Of a stretch of 64,000 bases of DNA, positions 54,294-63,873 are shown piece after piece. A program made the position numbers and the translations under genes. Source of the stretch: Flavobacterium sp. KMS (GTDB lineage Bacteria > Bacteroidota > Bacteroidia > Flavobacteriales > Flavobacteriaceae); contig NZ_JSYP01000002.1 in assembly GCF_000813005.1 (NCBI RefSeq), positions 310,001-374,000 on the forward strand, in the 5' to 3' direction. The notes under the pieces were generated by a model that ran no database searches, was not told the DNA's origin, and was given only the letters and a program-made list of their open reading frames with translations. Within the stretch, counting starts at the first letter, position 1; each line of letters begins with the position of its first letter.

Positions 54294-55694
54294 ATGTCGT
54301 CTCACTACGAAGCACCCATTAGAAAACCTTTAGTTATAGGTGATAAATCTTATCACGATGTAACTGTAGATGTAGCTGCACCTGTTGAAGGTAAAGCAAA
54401 TAAACATTGGTGGATTGTATTTACAATCGCATTAACAGCTTTCCTTTGGGGATTAGGCTGTATAATTTACACCGTATCTACAGGTATCGGAACATGGGGA
54501 TTAAATAAAACAGTTGGTTGGGCTTGGGATATCACAAACTTTGTTTGGTGGGTAGGTATTGGTCACGCCGGAACTTTGATTTCTGCAGTATTATTACTTT
54601 TCCGTCAACGTTGGAGAATGGCGATTAACCGTTCTGCCGAAGCAATGACAATTTTCTCTGTTGTACAAGCAGGTTTATTTCCAATTATTCACATGGGACG
54701 TCCATGGTTAGCATACTGGGTATTACCTATACCGAATCAATTTGGTTCATTATGGGTAAACTTTAACTCACCATTACTTTGGGACGTTTTTGCAATCTCT
54801 ACGTATCTTTCAGTATCATTAGTTTTCTGGTGGACTGGTTTACTACCTGATTTTGCTATGCTACGTGATAGAGCAATTACTCCTTTTAATAAAAGAGTTT
54901 ATTCTATCTTGAGTTTTGGATGGAGCGGTAGAGCAAAAGATTGGCAACGTTTTGAAGAAGTATCTTTAGTACTTGCAGGTTTAGCTACTCCACTTGTACT
55001 TTCTGTACATACAATTGTATCTATGGACTTTGCTACATCTGTAATTCCAGGATGGCATACTACAATTTTCCCTCCTTACTTCGTTGCAGGAGCGGTTTTC
55101 TCTGGATTCGCAATGGTAAACACCTTGTTGATCATTATGAGAAAAGTTTCTAATCTTGAAGCTTATATTACAGTTCAACACATCGAATTAATGAATATCG
55201 TAATCATGATTACGGGTTCTATTGTAGGTGTTGCTTATATTACTGAGTTATTTGTAGCTTGGTATTCAGGAGTAGAATACGAACAATATGCATTCTTAAA
55301 CAGAGCTACTGGACCTTACTGGTGGGCATATTGGTCAATGATGACATGTAACGTTTTTTCTCCACAGTTCATGTGGTTCAAAAAATTAAGAACGAGTATC
55401 ATGTTCTCATTTATAATTTCAATTGTTGTAAACATTGGAATGTGGTTTGAAAGATTCGTAATTATTGTTACTTCTTTACATAGAGATTACCTTCCATCTT
55501 CTTGGACAATGTTCTCACCAACATTTGTTGATATTGGAATTTTCATCGGAACAATTGGATTCTTCTTCGTATTGTTTTTACTTTACTCTAGAACATTCCC
55601 AGTTATTGCTCAGGCAGAGGTGAAAACTATTTTGAAAGGAACAGGAGATAATTACATTAGAGAAAGAGCAAATAAAGATTCACACCATGAGTAA
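54294..55694 (+). CDS. actC: Alternative complex III membrane subunit ActC (NrfD-like)
   Basis: This is a 466-residue integral membrane protein of the NrfD/PsrC family with about ten transmembrane helices. It shows FVWWVGIGHAGTLISAVLLL, IIHMGRPWLAYWVLPIPNQF and STYLSVSLVFWWTGLLPDFA, the quinol-site region near conserved His and Asp residues. It binds menaquinol and passes electrons to ActB. Its stop overlaps the actD start by 8 bases, indicating coupled translation. Confidence 0.96.
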   Translation: MSSHYEAPIRKPLVIGDKSYHDVTVDVAAPVEGKANKHWWIVFTIALTAFLWGLGCIIYTVSTGIGTWGLNKTVGWAWDITNFVWWVGIGHAGTLISAVLLLFRQRWRMAINRSAEAMTIFSVVQAGLFPIIHMGRPWLAYWVLPIPNQFGSLWVNFNSPLLWDVFAISTYLSVSLVFWWTGLLPDFAMLRDRAITPFNKRVYSILSFGWSGRAKDWQRFEEVSLVLAGLATPLVLSVHTIVSMDFATSVIPGWHTTIFPPYFVAGAVFSGFAMVNTLLIIMRKVSNLEAYITVQHIELMNIVIMITGSIVGVAYITELFVAWYSGVEYEQYAFLNRATGPYWWAYWSMMTCNVFSPQFMWFKKLRTSIMFSFIISIVVNIGMWFERFVIIVTSLHRDYLPSSWTMFSPTFVDIGIFIGTIGFFFVLFLLYSRTFPVIAQAEVKTILKGTGDNYIRERANKDSHHE

Positions 55695-56211
55695 TAAAGT
55701 AATATACGCCATTTATAATGACGATGATATTTTGATGGATGCTGTAAAGAAAACTAGAGCTGCACATCATCATATTGAAGAAGTATTTACTCCATTTCCG
55801 GTACACGGATTGGATAAAGCAATGGGCTTAGCGCCAACAAGATTAGCAATATGTTCTTTTATATACGGATGTATTGGTATAACAGTTGCGACTACGATGA
55901 TGAGTTATATTATGATTCACGACTGGCCTCAAGATATTGGTGGAAAACCAAGTTTCAGTTTCATTCAAAACATGCCTGCATTCGTGCCGATTATGTTTGA
56001 GATGACTGTGTTTTTCGCAGCTCACTTAATGGTAATCACTTTTTATATGAGAAGTAGATTATGGCCATTCAAAGAAGCAGAAAATCCTGATGTAAGAACA
56101 ACAGATGATCATTTCCTAATGGAAATCGCTGTTAATGATAATGAAGAGGAATTAGTTTCTTTTTTCCAAAACACGGGAGCTGTAGAAGTTAAAGTAATAG
56201 AAAAGAATTAA
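55687..56211 (+). CDS. actD: Alternative complex III subunit ActD (DUF3341)
   Basis: This is a 174-residue membrane protein. A cytoplasmic N-terminal domain (1-about 52) has YAIYNDDDILMDAVKKTR and EVFTPFPVHGLDKAMGL, the DUF3341 signature. A pair of transmembrane helices follows (about 54-78 and 98-120), then a short acidic tail. It overlaps actC and lies 8 bases before actE. Confidence 0.95.
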   Translation: MSNKVIYAIYNDDDILMDAVKKTRAAHHHIEEVFTPFPVHGLDKAMGLAPTRLAICSFIYGCIGITVATTMMSYIMIHDWPQDIGGKPSFSFIQNMPAFVPIMFEMTVFFAAHLMVITFYMRSRLWPFKEAENPDVRTTDDHFLMEIAVNDNEEELVSFFQNTGAVEVKVIEKN

Positions 56212-56219
56212 TTGTAGCT

Positions 56220-56765
56220 ATGAAAAGTATATATAAAATAACACTTTTAGTTGGTATAACTATTTTAGTTTCATCTTGCCACAATAATTCGGCACCAAAC
56301 TATCAGTACTTCCCTAATATGTATGAATCTTTAGCGTATGAACCATATGCAGAGGCTAATATTTTTAAAGGAGGAAAGGAAGGACAACTTCCAGTAAAAG
56401 GAACTATTAACAGAGGTTTTGAACCTTATGAATATGAGAATTCTACAGCAGGTTATGAATTAGCAAAAGCTAATTTGAAATCACCTTTAGATTCTTTAGA
56501 TAGAAATTCAGATAAAGGAAAAGAACTTTTTGAAATCTATTGTATGAGTTGTCATGGTGCAACTGGAAATGGAAAAGGTAAATTGGTAGAAAGAGAAAAA
56601 TTTCTTGGAGTTCCTAGTTATAAAGACAGGGTAATTACTGAAGGAAGTATTTTTCATGTTGAGACTTACGGATTAAATGCAATGGGTTCTCATGCAAATC
56701 AATTAAGTACTCACGAACGTTGGTTAGTTGCTGACTATGTTCTAAAACTAAAAAGCCAATTATAA
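56220..56765 (+). CDS. actE: Alternative complex III monoheme cytochrome c ActE
   Basis: This is a 181-residue lipoprotein. The leader ends ILVSSCHNN, with lipidation probably at Cys20. YFPNMYESLAYEPYAEANIF is typical of ActE. The cytochrome domain has a single CMSCHGATGNGKG heme site, with a candidate Met axial ligand in LNAMGSH. It sits on the periplasmic face, taking electrons from ActA toward the oxidase. Confidence 0.95.
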   Translation: MKSIYKITLLVGITILVSSCHNNSAPNYQYFPNMYESLAYEPYAEANIFKGGKEGQLPVKGTINRGFEPYEYENSTAGYELAKANLKSPLDSLDRNSDKGKELFEIYCMSCHGATGNGKGKLVEREKFLGVPSYKDRVITEGSIFHVETYGLNAMGSHANQLSTHERWLVADYVLKLKSQL

Positions 56766-56795
56766 TAATTGTTGAACAAACTGATCGTATTAGAT

Positions 56796-58157
56796 ATGTA
56801 TACATTTTCAAGTAAATTAAAAACTTTTTCTTTCATCTTAATGGCTGTAGGTCTTTTGGGTATTGGGTATGGTTTTTTAAATGCACCTAAAGATATTCAA
56901 GAAGTTGAAAAAATACTAGCTGCTGAGTCTCATGGTGGTCATGGAGAAGCGACTCATGAAACTGCTGAGCCAGCTCATGATGCACATGCTGAAGGAAAAA
57001 AAGAACACGCTCAAGTTGGTGCTGCAGATGAGCATACAAAACATTTAAACCATGTTTTACACCAATTGCAAAATAAACCATGGTCAGCATTATATGTTGC
57101 TTGTATTTTCTTTTTGCTGCTTTCTATGGGAGTTCTTGCATTTTACGCTATTCAACAAGTTGCGCAAGCAGGATGGTCTCCGGTATTGTTTAGAGTTATG
57201 CAAGGTATAACTGCTTACTTACCTGTAGGTTCTGTAATATTTTTTATAATTTTAGTGTTTTGTGGACTGCACTTCAACCATATGTTTGTATGGTTAGGAG
57301 ATGGAGTAACAGATCCTAAAAGCCCAAATTACGATGCAATCATTGCTAATAAAGCAGGATATTTAAATTTTCCTTTTTGGATTATTAGAGCTGCAATATT
57401 CTTGATTGGATGGAATTTGTATAACTACTATACTAGACAAAGATGTCTTGCACAAGACGAAGCTAAAGATGATTTGAACTACAAAAAGAATTTCAAAATG
57501 ACTGCTGGATTCTTAGTGTTCTTTATCGTTTCTGAGTCTATTATGTCTTGGGATTGGATTATGTCTATCGATCCACACTGGTACAGTACATTGTTTGGAT
57601 GGTATGTGTTTGCTAGTTTCTTTGTAAGTGGTATCACTACAATTGCATTAGTGACTGTATACTTGAAATCTAAAGGATATTTAGAGCATGTAAATACAAG
57701 CCATATTCATGACCTTGCTAAATTTATGTTTGGTATTAGTGTTTTCTGGACTTATTTATGGTTCTCACAATTCATGTTGATTTGGTATGCAAATATTCCT
57801 GAAGAGGTAACTTATTTTGTTACAAGAATTCAACTTTATAACCTTCCTTTCTTTGGAGCTGTTGTTATGAATTTTCTTTTCCCATTGTTGATTTTAATCA
57901 ATACTGATTTCAAGAGAATTAGCTGGGTAATTGTTATGGCTGGAATTGTAATTTTATTAGGACATTATCTTGATTTCTTCAATATGATTATGCCTGGTAC
58001 AGTAGGTGATAGATGGTTTATTGGTGTTTCAGAAATTGCATCAGTACTTTTCTTCTTAGGTTTATTTATTTTTGTAGTTTTCACTGCATTAACTAAAGCT
58101 CCTTTGTTACCAAAAAGAAATCCATTTATAGAAGAAAGTAAACATTTTCATTATTAA
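56796..58157 (+). CDS. actF: Alternative complex III membrane subunit ActF
   Basis: This is a 453-residue membrane protein from ATG 56796 (MYTFSSKLKTFSFILMAVGL); an in-frame TTG at 56769 is less likely. About ten transmembrane helices are predicted. Between helices 1 and 2 lies a histidine-rich loop (ESHGGHGEATHETAEPAHDA, then HAEGKKEHAQV, then HTKHLNHVLHQ) with about 14 histidines. It is related to ActC by shape, but the exact role of its quinone-like site is unsettled. It closes the act gene set. Confidence 0.93.
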   Translation: MYTFSSKLKTFSFILMAVGLLGIGYGFLNAPKDIQEVEKILAAESHGGHGEATHETAEPAHDAHAEGKKEHAQVGAADEHTKHLNHVLHQLQNKPWSALYVACIFFLLLSMGVLAFYAIQQVAQAGWSPVLFRVMQGITAYLPVGSVIFFIILVFCGLHFNHMFVWLGDGVTDPKSPNYDAIIANKAGYLNFPFWIIRAAIFLIGWNLYNYYTRQRCLAQDEAKDDLNYKKNFKMTAGFLVFFIVSESIMSWDWIMSIDPHWYSTLFGWYVFASFFVSGITTIALVTVYLKSKGYLEHVNTSHIHDLAKFMFGISVFWTYLWFSQFMLIWYANIPEEVTYFVTRIQLYNLPFFGAVVMNFLFPLLILINTDFKRISWVIVMAGIVILLGHYLDFFNMIMPGTVGDRWFIGVSEIASVLFFLGLFIFVVFTALTKAPLLPKRNPFIEESKHFHY

Positions 58158-58176
58158 TATTTAAAGAAATAAACAG

Positions 58177-59340
58177 ATGACAAGTTTGTTGGTAATTATA
58201 GTTTTAGTTTTATTAGCTGTAGCATTATGGCAATTGACCAAGATATTTGATCTTACTCAGGTAGGAGCAAAATCGGACGATTCTCAGGTTGCATCTGATA
58301 ATGATAATAATGTTCAAGGGTATTTAATGTTCGGATTTTTAGCATTCATTTATATTTTTACAATATATGGATTGTTAAAATGGGGACCATTAGTATTACA
58401 CACACCAGCTTCTGAGCATGGTAGTTTGGTTGATAGCCTTATGAACATTACTTGGGTTTTGATTTTTGTAGTTCAATTTATAACTCAAGGATTACTTTAT
58501 TATTTTTCTTTTAAATATAAAGGAGAAAAAGATAAGAAAGCATTATATTTTGCTGATAATAATAGATTAGAGGCGCTTTGGAGTGTTATTCCAGCAGTTG
58601 TTTTGGCAGGATTAATTCTTTATGGATTATATGCTTGGAATAATATTATGTTTGTTGACAAAGATGAAGATACAGTTGTTATCGAATTATATGCTCAACA
58701 ATTTAAATGGACTGCAAGATATGCTGGACCTGATAATGTTTTAGGTAAAGCTAACGTAAGATTAATCGAAGGTGTAAATACTTTAGGAGTTGATATGTCT
58801 GATCCATATGCACAAGATGATATTGTGGTTTCAGAATTACATATACCAAAAGGAAAGAAAGTACATTTCAAGATGCGTTCTCAAGACGTATTACACTCAG
58901 CTTACATGCCTCACTTTAGAGCGCAAATGAACTGTGTTCCTGGTATGGTTACAGAATTTGCTTTCACGCCAGTTTACACAACTGCAGAATATAGAGACTT
59001 AGAGTACATGGTAAAGAAAGTTGCTCATATTAATGAACTGCGTTCTAAGAAAAGTGTTGAACTAGTTGCAAAAGGAGAAACAGCTCTTGACCCTTATACT
59101 TTTGATTATTTATTACTTTGTAATAAAATTTGTGGAACATCTCACTACAACATGCAAATGAAAATAGTTGTTGATACACCAGAAGAGTATAAAAAATGGT
59201 TAAGCGAAAAAGCTACATTAGCTCAGGATATTAAAGCAGCAGTTGCTCCAGCTCCAGCAGAAGGTGCAGCAGGAAGCACTGATACTACCAAAGTTGATAC
59301 TACCGCTAAAGTAGAAGCTCCTAAAGTAGCTATGAAATAA
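58177..59340 (+). CDS. coxB: Cytochrome c oxidase subunit II
   Basis: This is a 387-residue protein. Hydrophobic segments occur near 1-19, 48-70, 85-109 and 128-152. The CuA domain follows, with VLHSAYMPHFRAQMNCVPGM and the metal cluster motif C-NKI-C-GTS-H-YN-M (LLCNKICGTSHYNMQM), so the copper centre is intact. The C-terminal about 35 residues are an Ala/Pro/Lys/Thr tail. It receives electrons from the ActE or ActA cytochromes. It follows actF by 19 bases. Confidence 0.96.
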   Translation: MTSLLVIIVLVLLAVALWQLTKIFDLTQVGAKSDDSQVASDNDNNVQGYLMFGFLAFIYIFTIYGLLKWGPLVLHTPASEHGSLVDSLMNITWVLIFVVQFITQGLLYYFSFKYKGEKDKKALYFADNNRLEALWSVIPAVVLAGLILYGLYAWNNIMFVDKDEDTVVIELYAQQFKWTARYAGPDNVLGKANVRLIEGVNTLGVDMSDPYAQDDIVVSELHIPKGKKVHFKMRSQDVLHSAYMPHFRAQMNCVPGMVTEFAFTPVYTTAEYRDLEYMVKKVAHINELRSKKSVELVAKGETALDPYTFDYLLLCNKICGTSHYNMQMKIVVDTPEEYKKWLSEKATLAQDIKAAVAPAPAEGAAGSTDTTKVDTTAKVEAPKVAMK

Positions 59341-59371
59341 TATTTATTTAAGAAATTTAAAGTATACATAT

Positions 59372-61168
59372 ATGTCAGCAGAAGGTCACGATCACGGACA
59401 AGATCACGAACACGAACACCACCATAAAGAGACATTCATTACTAAATATATCTTTAGTATTGATCACAAAATGATTGCCAAACAATACCTTATAACAGGT
59501 ATTATTATGGGGGTAATTGGTATTGCAATGTCCTTGCTTTTTAGAATGCAATTAGCATGGCCTGAAGAGTCTTTTAAAATATTTAATGTTTTATTAGGAG
59601 ATAAATTTGCACCAGATGGAGTAATGACTAATGATGTTTATCTTGCATTAGTTACCATACACGGAACCATAATGGTATTCTTTGTATTAACGGCTGGTTT
59701 GAGTGGTACTTTTAGTAACTTATTGATTCCGCTTCAAATTGGTGCAAGAGATATGGCCTCTGGATTCATGAATATGATTTCATACTGGTTATTTTTCTTA
59801 TCAGCAGTTATAATGTTAAGTTCTTTATTTGTTGAAGCTGGACCTGCTTCATCTGGTTGGACAATTTATCCTCCATTAAGTGCTTTACCACAAGCAATTC
59901 CTGGTTCAGGAACAGGTATGACATTATGGTTAGTTTCTATGGCAATCTTTATTGCTTCATCATTGATGGGGTCATTAAACTACATCGTAACTGTTATTAA
60001 TTTAAGAACAAAAGGTATGTCTATGACAAGATTACCTTTAACTATATGGACATTCTTCGTAACTGCTGTTATTGGAGTTATTTCATTCCCAGTATTATTA
60101 TCTGCTGCATTATTATTGATTTTTGACAGAAGTTTTGGTACTTCTTTCTTCTTATCTGATATTTATATTGCTGGAGAAGTTTTACATTACCAAGGAGGTT
60201 CACCAGTTTTATTCGAACACTTATTTTGGTTCTTAGGACACCCTGAAGTTTATATTGTAATCTTACCAGCGATGGGACTTGTTTCAGAAATTATGGCTAC
60301 GAATTCTCGTAAACCAATTTTCGGATACAGAGCGATGATTATGTCAGTTTTAGCAATTGCATTCCTTTCAACAATCGTTTGGGGACACCACATGTTCGTT
60401 TCTGGAATGAATCCATTTTTAGGATCTGTATTTACATTTACAACATTATTGATTGCAATTCCTTCTGCTGTAAAAGCATTTAACTGGATTACAACTTTAT
60501 GGAAAGGTAACTTACAATTTAATCCTGCAATGTTGTTCTCTATCGGAATGGTTTCTACTTTCATCACTGGAGGTTTAACAGGGATCATCTTAGGAGATAG
60601 TACTTTAGACATTAACGTTCACGATACATACTTTGTAATTGCTCACTTTCACTTAGTAATGGGTATCTCTGCCCTTTACGGAATGTTTGCTGGTATTTAC
60701 CACTGGTTCCCTAAAATGTATGGTAGAATGTTAAACAAAAACTTAGGATATATTCACTTTTGGGTAACTGCAGTTTGTGCTTACGGAGTATTCTTCCCAA
60801 TGCACTTTATCGGATTAGCAGGTTTACCAAGACGTTACTATACTAATACAAACTTCCCGTTATTTGATGACTTACAAAACGTAAACGTTTTAATAACTGT
60901 GTTTGCTTTAGTTGGAGGAGCTTTCCAATTAGTGTTCTTATACAATTTCTTTAGTAGTATTTTCTACGGTAAGAAAGCAGTACAAAACCCATGGAAATCT
61001 ACAACTTTAGAGTGGACTACACCAGTTGAGCATATTCACGGTAACTGGCCAGGAGAAATTCCTCACGTTTACCGTTGGCCATATGACTATAGTAATCCAA
61101 ACTATGACGTTGATTTTGTACCTCAAAACGTACCAATGAAAGAAGGAGAAGAAGTTCTTCATCACTAA
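59372..61168 (+). CDS. coxA: Cytochrome c oxidase subunit I
   Basis: This is a 598-residue heme-copper oxidase catalytic subunit. LVTIHGTIMVFF carries a heme a ligand His, FLGHPEVYIVILP the CuB His and cross-linked Tyr, WGHHMFVSGM the CuB His pair, and HDTYFVIAHFHLVMG the remaining heme ligands. The HPEVY and K-channel pattern indicates an A-type aa3 enzyme. The N-terminal segment GHDHGQDHEHEHHHKE is histidine-rich. As last gene of the operon it completes the quinol-to-oxygen chain. A terminator follows within 11 bases. Confidence 0.97.
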   Translation: MSAEGHDHGQDHEHEHHHKETFITKYIFSIDHKMIAKQYLITGIIMGVIGIAMSLLFRMQLAWPEESFKIFNVLLGDKFAPDGVMTNDVYLALVTIHGTIMVFFVLTAGLSGTFSNLLIPLQIGARDMASGFMNMISYWLFFLSAVIMLSSLFVEAGPASSGWTIYPPLSALPQAIPGSGTGMTLWLVSMAIFIASSLMGSLNYIVTVINLRTKGMSMTRLPLTIWTFFVTAVIGVISFPVLLSAALLLIFDRSFGTSFFLSDIYIAGEVLHYQGGSPVLFEHLFWFLGHPEVYIVILPAMGLVSEIMATNSRKPIFGYRAMIMSVLAIAFLSTIVWGHHMFVSGMNPFLGSVFTFTTLLIAIPSAVKAFNWITTLWKGNLQFNPAMLFSIGMVSTFITGGLTGIILGDSTLDINVHDTYFVIAHFHLVMGISALYGMFAGIYHWFPKMYGRMLNKNLGYIHFWVTAVCAYGVFFPMHFIGLAGLPRRYYTNTNFPLFDDLQNVNVLITVFALVGGAFQLVFLYNFFSSIFYGKKAVQNPWKSTTLEWTTPVEHIHGNWPGEIPHVYRWPYDYSNPNYDVDFVPQNVPMKEGEEVLHH

Positions 61169-61178
61169 AAATATTTAA

Positions 61179-61208
61179 AACCTCTACTCATAGTAGAGGT
61201 TTTTTTTT
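61179..61208 (+). terminator. Terminator after coxA
   Basis: AACCTCTACT (61179-61188) pairs with AGTAGAGGTT (61192-61201) around a short CAT loop, followed by T residues to 61208. The end of the T tract overlaps the -33 element of ruvB. Confidence 0.92.
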
Positions 61209-61235
61209 GACTTCCTTTTTCTTTCTCTATCTTTG
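61206..61235 (+). promoter_or_regulatory. ruvB promoter nested in the coxA terminator tail
   Basis: TTTG (61206-61209, the end of the terminator T run) and TATCTTTG (61228-61235) are 18 bases apart, a full consensus match. The ruvB ATG is only 4 bases past the -7 element. Confidence 0.6.
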
Positions 61236-61239
61236 CTAA

Positions 61240-62262
61240 ATGAATGAAAATTTAGATCCAACAACGAACCGCTATAACTCTGAAGAGTTTGATCTTGAAA
61301 AAAAATTAAGACCGCTTTCTTTTGATGATTTCGCGGGTCAAGATCAGGTTTTAGAAAACCTGAAAGTCTTTGTTGCTGCAGCTAATCAGCGTAACGAAGC
61401 ATTAGATCATACGCTTTTTCATGGTCCTCCGGGACTTGGAAAAACTACTTTGGCAAACATACTTGCTAATGAATTAGAGGTTGGTATAAAGATTACATCA
61501 GGGCCAGTTCTGGATAAACCTGGTGACTTAGCTGGATTACTTACTAATCTCGAAGAAAGAGATGTACTATTTATAGATGAAATCCATCGTTTGAGTCCTA
61601 TTGTTGAAGAGTACTTATATTCGGCAATGGAAGATTTTAAGATAGATATTATGATAGAGTCTGGGCCTAATGCAAGAACAGTTCAGATTAATTTAAATCC
61701 ATTTACCTTAATCGGAGCAACAACACGTTCAGGTTTGTTAACAGCACCTATGCGTGCTCGTTTTGGTATCTCGTCACGATTACAATATTACACTACAGAG
61801 CTTTTAACTTCAATTGTAGAAAGAAGTGCTTCGATATTAAAAATGCCAATTTCTTTAGATGCTGCAATCGAGATTGCAGGTCGTAGTCGTGGAACACCTC
61901 GTATCGCAAATGCATTATTGCGTCGTGTTCGTGACTTTGCACAAATTAAAGGAAACGGAACTATCGATTTAGCTATTGCACAATATGCATTGAAGGCATT
62001 AAATGTCGATGCACATGGTTTAGACGAGATGGATAACAAAATCCTTCTTACCATTATTAGTAAATTTAAAGGAGGGCCAGTTGGATTGTCTACATTGGCA
62101 ACAGCAGTTTCCGAAAGTAGCGAAACCATTGAAGAAGTATATGAGCCATTCCTAATTCAGGAAGGTTTTATTATGAGAACTCCACGAGGACGTGAAGTCA
62201 CTGATAAAGCATACAAACATTTAGGTAGAATAAATACCAATATTCAAGGCGGATTATTTTAA
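61240..62262 (+). CDS. ruvB: Holliday junction branch migration DNA helicase RuvB
   Basis: This is a 340-residue AAA+ motor that drives branch migration with RuvA. Walker A is GPPGLGKT (62-69), Walker B is FIDEIHRLS (DEIH at 113-116), sensor 1 is [11 protein letters not shown] and the arginine finger region is PMRARFG. The C-terminal winged helix has [22 protein letters not shown]. The start [17 protein letters not shown] fits flavobacterial RuvB. The promoter is so close that the mRNA may begin at or near the ATG. ruvA and ruvC are not in the window. Confidence 0.97.
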   Translation: MNENLDPTTNRYNSEEFDLEKKLRPLSFDDFAGQDQVLENLKVFVAAANQRNEALDHTLFHGPPGLGKTTLANILANELEVGIKITSGPVLDKPGDLAGLLTNLEERDVLFIDEIHRLSPIVEEYLYSAMEDFKIDIMIESGPNARTVQINLNPFTLIGATTRSGLLTAPMRARFGISSRLQYYTTELLTSIVERSASILKMPISLDAAIEIAGRSRGTPRIANALLRRVRDFAQIKGNGTIDLAIAQYALKALNVDAHGLDEMDNKILLTIISKFKGGPVGLSTLATAVSESSETIEEVYEPFLIQEGFIMRTPRGREVTDKAYKHLGRINTNIQGGLF

Positions 62263-62270
62263 TTTTTTTT

Positions 62271-62346
62271 GAAGCTATTTCCTGCTGTCCGCTATATCTT
62301 TTTCTGGCTAAAAAACCAAAAAAAGGATGTCGCTCCCATCAGGGCT
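62271..62346. repeat. Probable dispersed intergenic repeat between ruvB and queG
   Basis: The minus strand reads AGCCCTGATGGGAGCGACAT, then CCTTTTTTTGG, AGCCAGAAAAAGATATAGCG and GACAGCAGGAAATAGCTTC. I recall sequences of this build (AGCCCTGAT...GGAAATAGCT) as repeated intergenic elements in Flavobacterium genomes. It overlaps the first codons of the longest queG reading frame, which argues for a later queG start. Confidence 0.55.
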
Positions 62347-62371
62347 AAAACCGTTTCATATTAAATTTACA

Positions 62372-63295
62372 TTGATAAATTCAAAAAGTACATATTCACA
62401 ATTTATTAAATCCGAAGCCAAAAGGCTTGGGTTCTTATCTTGTGGAATTTCTAAAGCAGGATTCTTGGAACAAGAAGCCCCAAGGTTAGAAAATTGGCTT
62501 AATAAAAACCATAATGGTCAAATGGCCTATATGGAAAATCATTTTGATAAGCGGTTAGATCCTACTTTATTGGTTGATGATGCCAAAAGCGTAGTGTCGC
62601 TATTACTTAATTATTACCCTTCCGAAACTCAGGAGAATGATAGCTTTAAGATATCGAAGTACGCATATGGACAAGATTATCATTTTGTAATTAAAGAAAA
62701 ACTCAAAGAATTACTTTTTTCCATTCAAGAGCAAATAGGTGATGTTTCTGGTCGCGTATTTGTTGACTCTGCTCCAGTTTTGGATAAAGCTTGGGCTGCC
62801 AAAAGTGGTTTAGGCTGGATAGGCAAAAACAGTAATTTAATTACACAAAAAGTAGGCTCTTTTTACTTCATTGCCGAACTTATTCTCGATTTAGACTTAG
62901 AATATGATTATGCCACTACAGATCATTGCGGTTCATGTACAGCTTGTATCGATGCTTGTCCCACACAGGCAATTGTTGCTCCTTATGTAGTTGATGGGAG
63001 TAAGTGTATTTCCTATTTTACAATTGAACTCAAAGAAAATATTCCACAAGAAATGAAAGGGAAATTTGATGATTGGGCATTTGGTTGCGATACCTGTCAA
63101 GATGTTTGTCCTTGGAATCGATTTTCTAAAGCACATTCAGAACCACTGTTTAATCCTAACCCAGATGTTATGGCAATGTCGAAAAAAGAGTGGTTAGAGA
63201 TTACTGAAGAAACCTTTCAAGTGGTATTTAAAAACTCCCCTTTAAAAAGAACAAAATTTGATGGTTTAAAACGAAATATCAATTTCTTGAAATAG
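62372..63295 (+). CDS. queG: Epoxyqueuosine reductase
   Basis: This iron-sulfur, cobalamin-dependent enzyme makes queuosine from epoxyqueuosine in tRNA. The two ferredoxin-like cluster sites are [16 protein letters not shown] and [41 protein letters not shown] is the family core. The longest frame starts at ATG 62327, but its first 15 codons fall in an intergenic repeat and look unlike the family; TTG 62372 ([20 protein letters not shown]) fits better, giving 307 residues. The start remains uncertain. It pairs functionally with the queuosine-precursor transporter at 18782. Confidence 0.92.
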   Translation: MINSKSTYSQFIKSEAKRLGFLSCGISKAGFLEQEAPRLENWLNKNHNGQMAYMENHFDKRLDPTLLVDDAKSVVSLLLNYYPSETQENDSFKISKYAYGQDYHFVIKEKLKELLFSIQEQIGDVSGRVFVDSAPVLDKAWAAKSGLGWIGKNSNLITQKVGSFYFIAELILDLDLEYDYATTDHCGSCTACIDACPTQAIVAPYVVDGSKCISYFTIELKENIPQEMKGKFDDWAFGCDTCQDVCPWNRFSKAHSEPLFNPNPDVMAMSKKEWLEITEETFQVVFKNSPLKRTKFDGLKRNINFLK

Positions 63296-63417
63296 CCTTT
63301 TTATTTTGGATAATTTGTTAATTAGGGGTAGATGTTCTGTTTTAATTGTTAATAAAATTATTTTTTAAAGTAAAATTTGCAATAAAATTGAGTATAAGTT
63401 ACTCGTAAAAGTATAAA

Positions 63418-63447
63418 ATACGCAACCCTACGTTGCGTATTTTTTTA
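63418..63447 (+). terminator. Terminator after queG
   Basis: ATACGCAAC (63418-63426) pairs with GTTGCGTAT (63432-63440), followed by T7. It lies about 120 bases past the queG stop. Confidence 0.85.
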
Positions 63448-63873
63448 TTCTATTATTTGAACTTTAATAAGTTATGAATTTTTGCGTTGAAGTTAGTGCG
63501 CGAAATGACTTTTATTGTTGTTATAAAAACTTTTAGTTGCTAAATTGTTAATTTTTTTCTCGATAAAATCTACATTTATTCGAAAAAAAGAGTACTTCAA
63601 CGATAAAACAGGTAGTTCGACGAGTTATCTAGTTATTATTTTACCCTTTATATACTTTCGCCCCACCAAACTACCTATTTCTATAATCTTAAAGACGAAT
63701 TTGAGTCGAAGCTAATTTATTTATGGCCCTTATTTTATTTTTCTTTTATAAAATTTTGAAAGATCTTTTCCTTAGATCTTCGGTAGAACAATCCCTCTTA
63801 TTTAATTTATTCTCTTCGAATTCCTTCATTGGGTTTTCGAACAGTCATAGTATTACCTCAAACAAAACTGTTT
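63448..63873 (+). promoter_or_regulatory. Intergenic region with possible promoter and long leader
   Basis: TATATACTTTCGCCCC at about 63649-63664 resembles the flavobacterial -7 region with one or two changes from TAnnTTTG; no clear -33 element was found. If used, it gives a leader of about 200 bases. A small hairpin (AAGATC 63760-63765, GATCTT 63775-63780) lies within the leader. No open frame of note is present. Confidence 0.35.
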
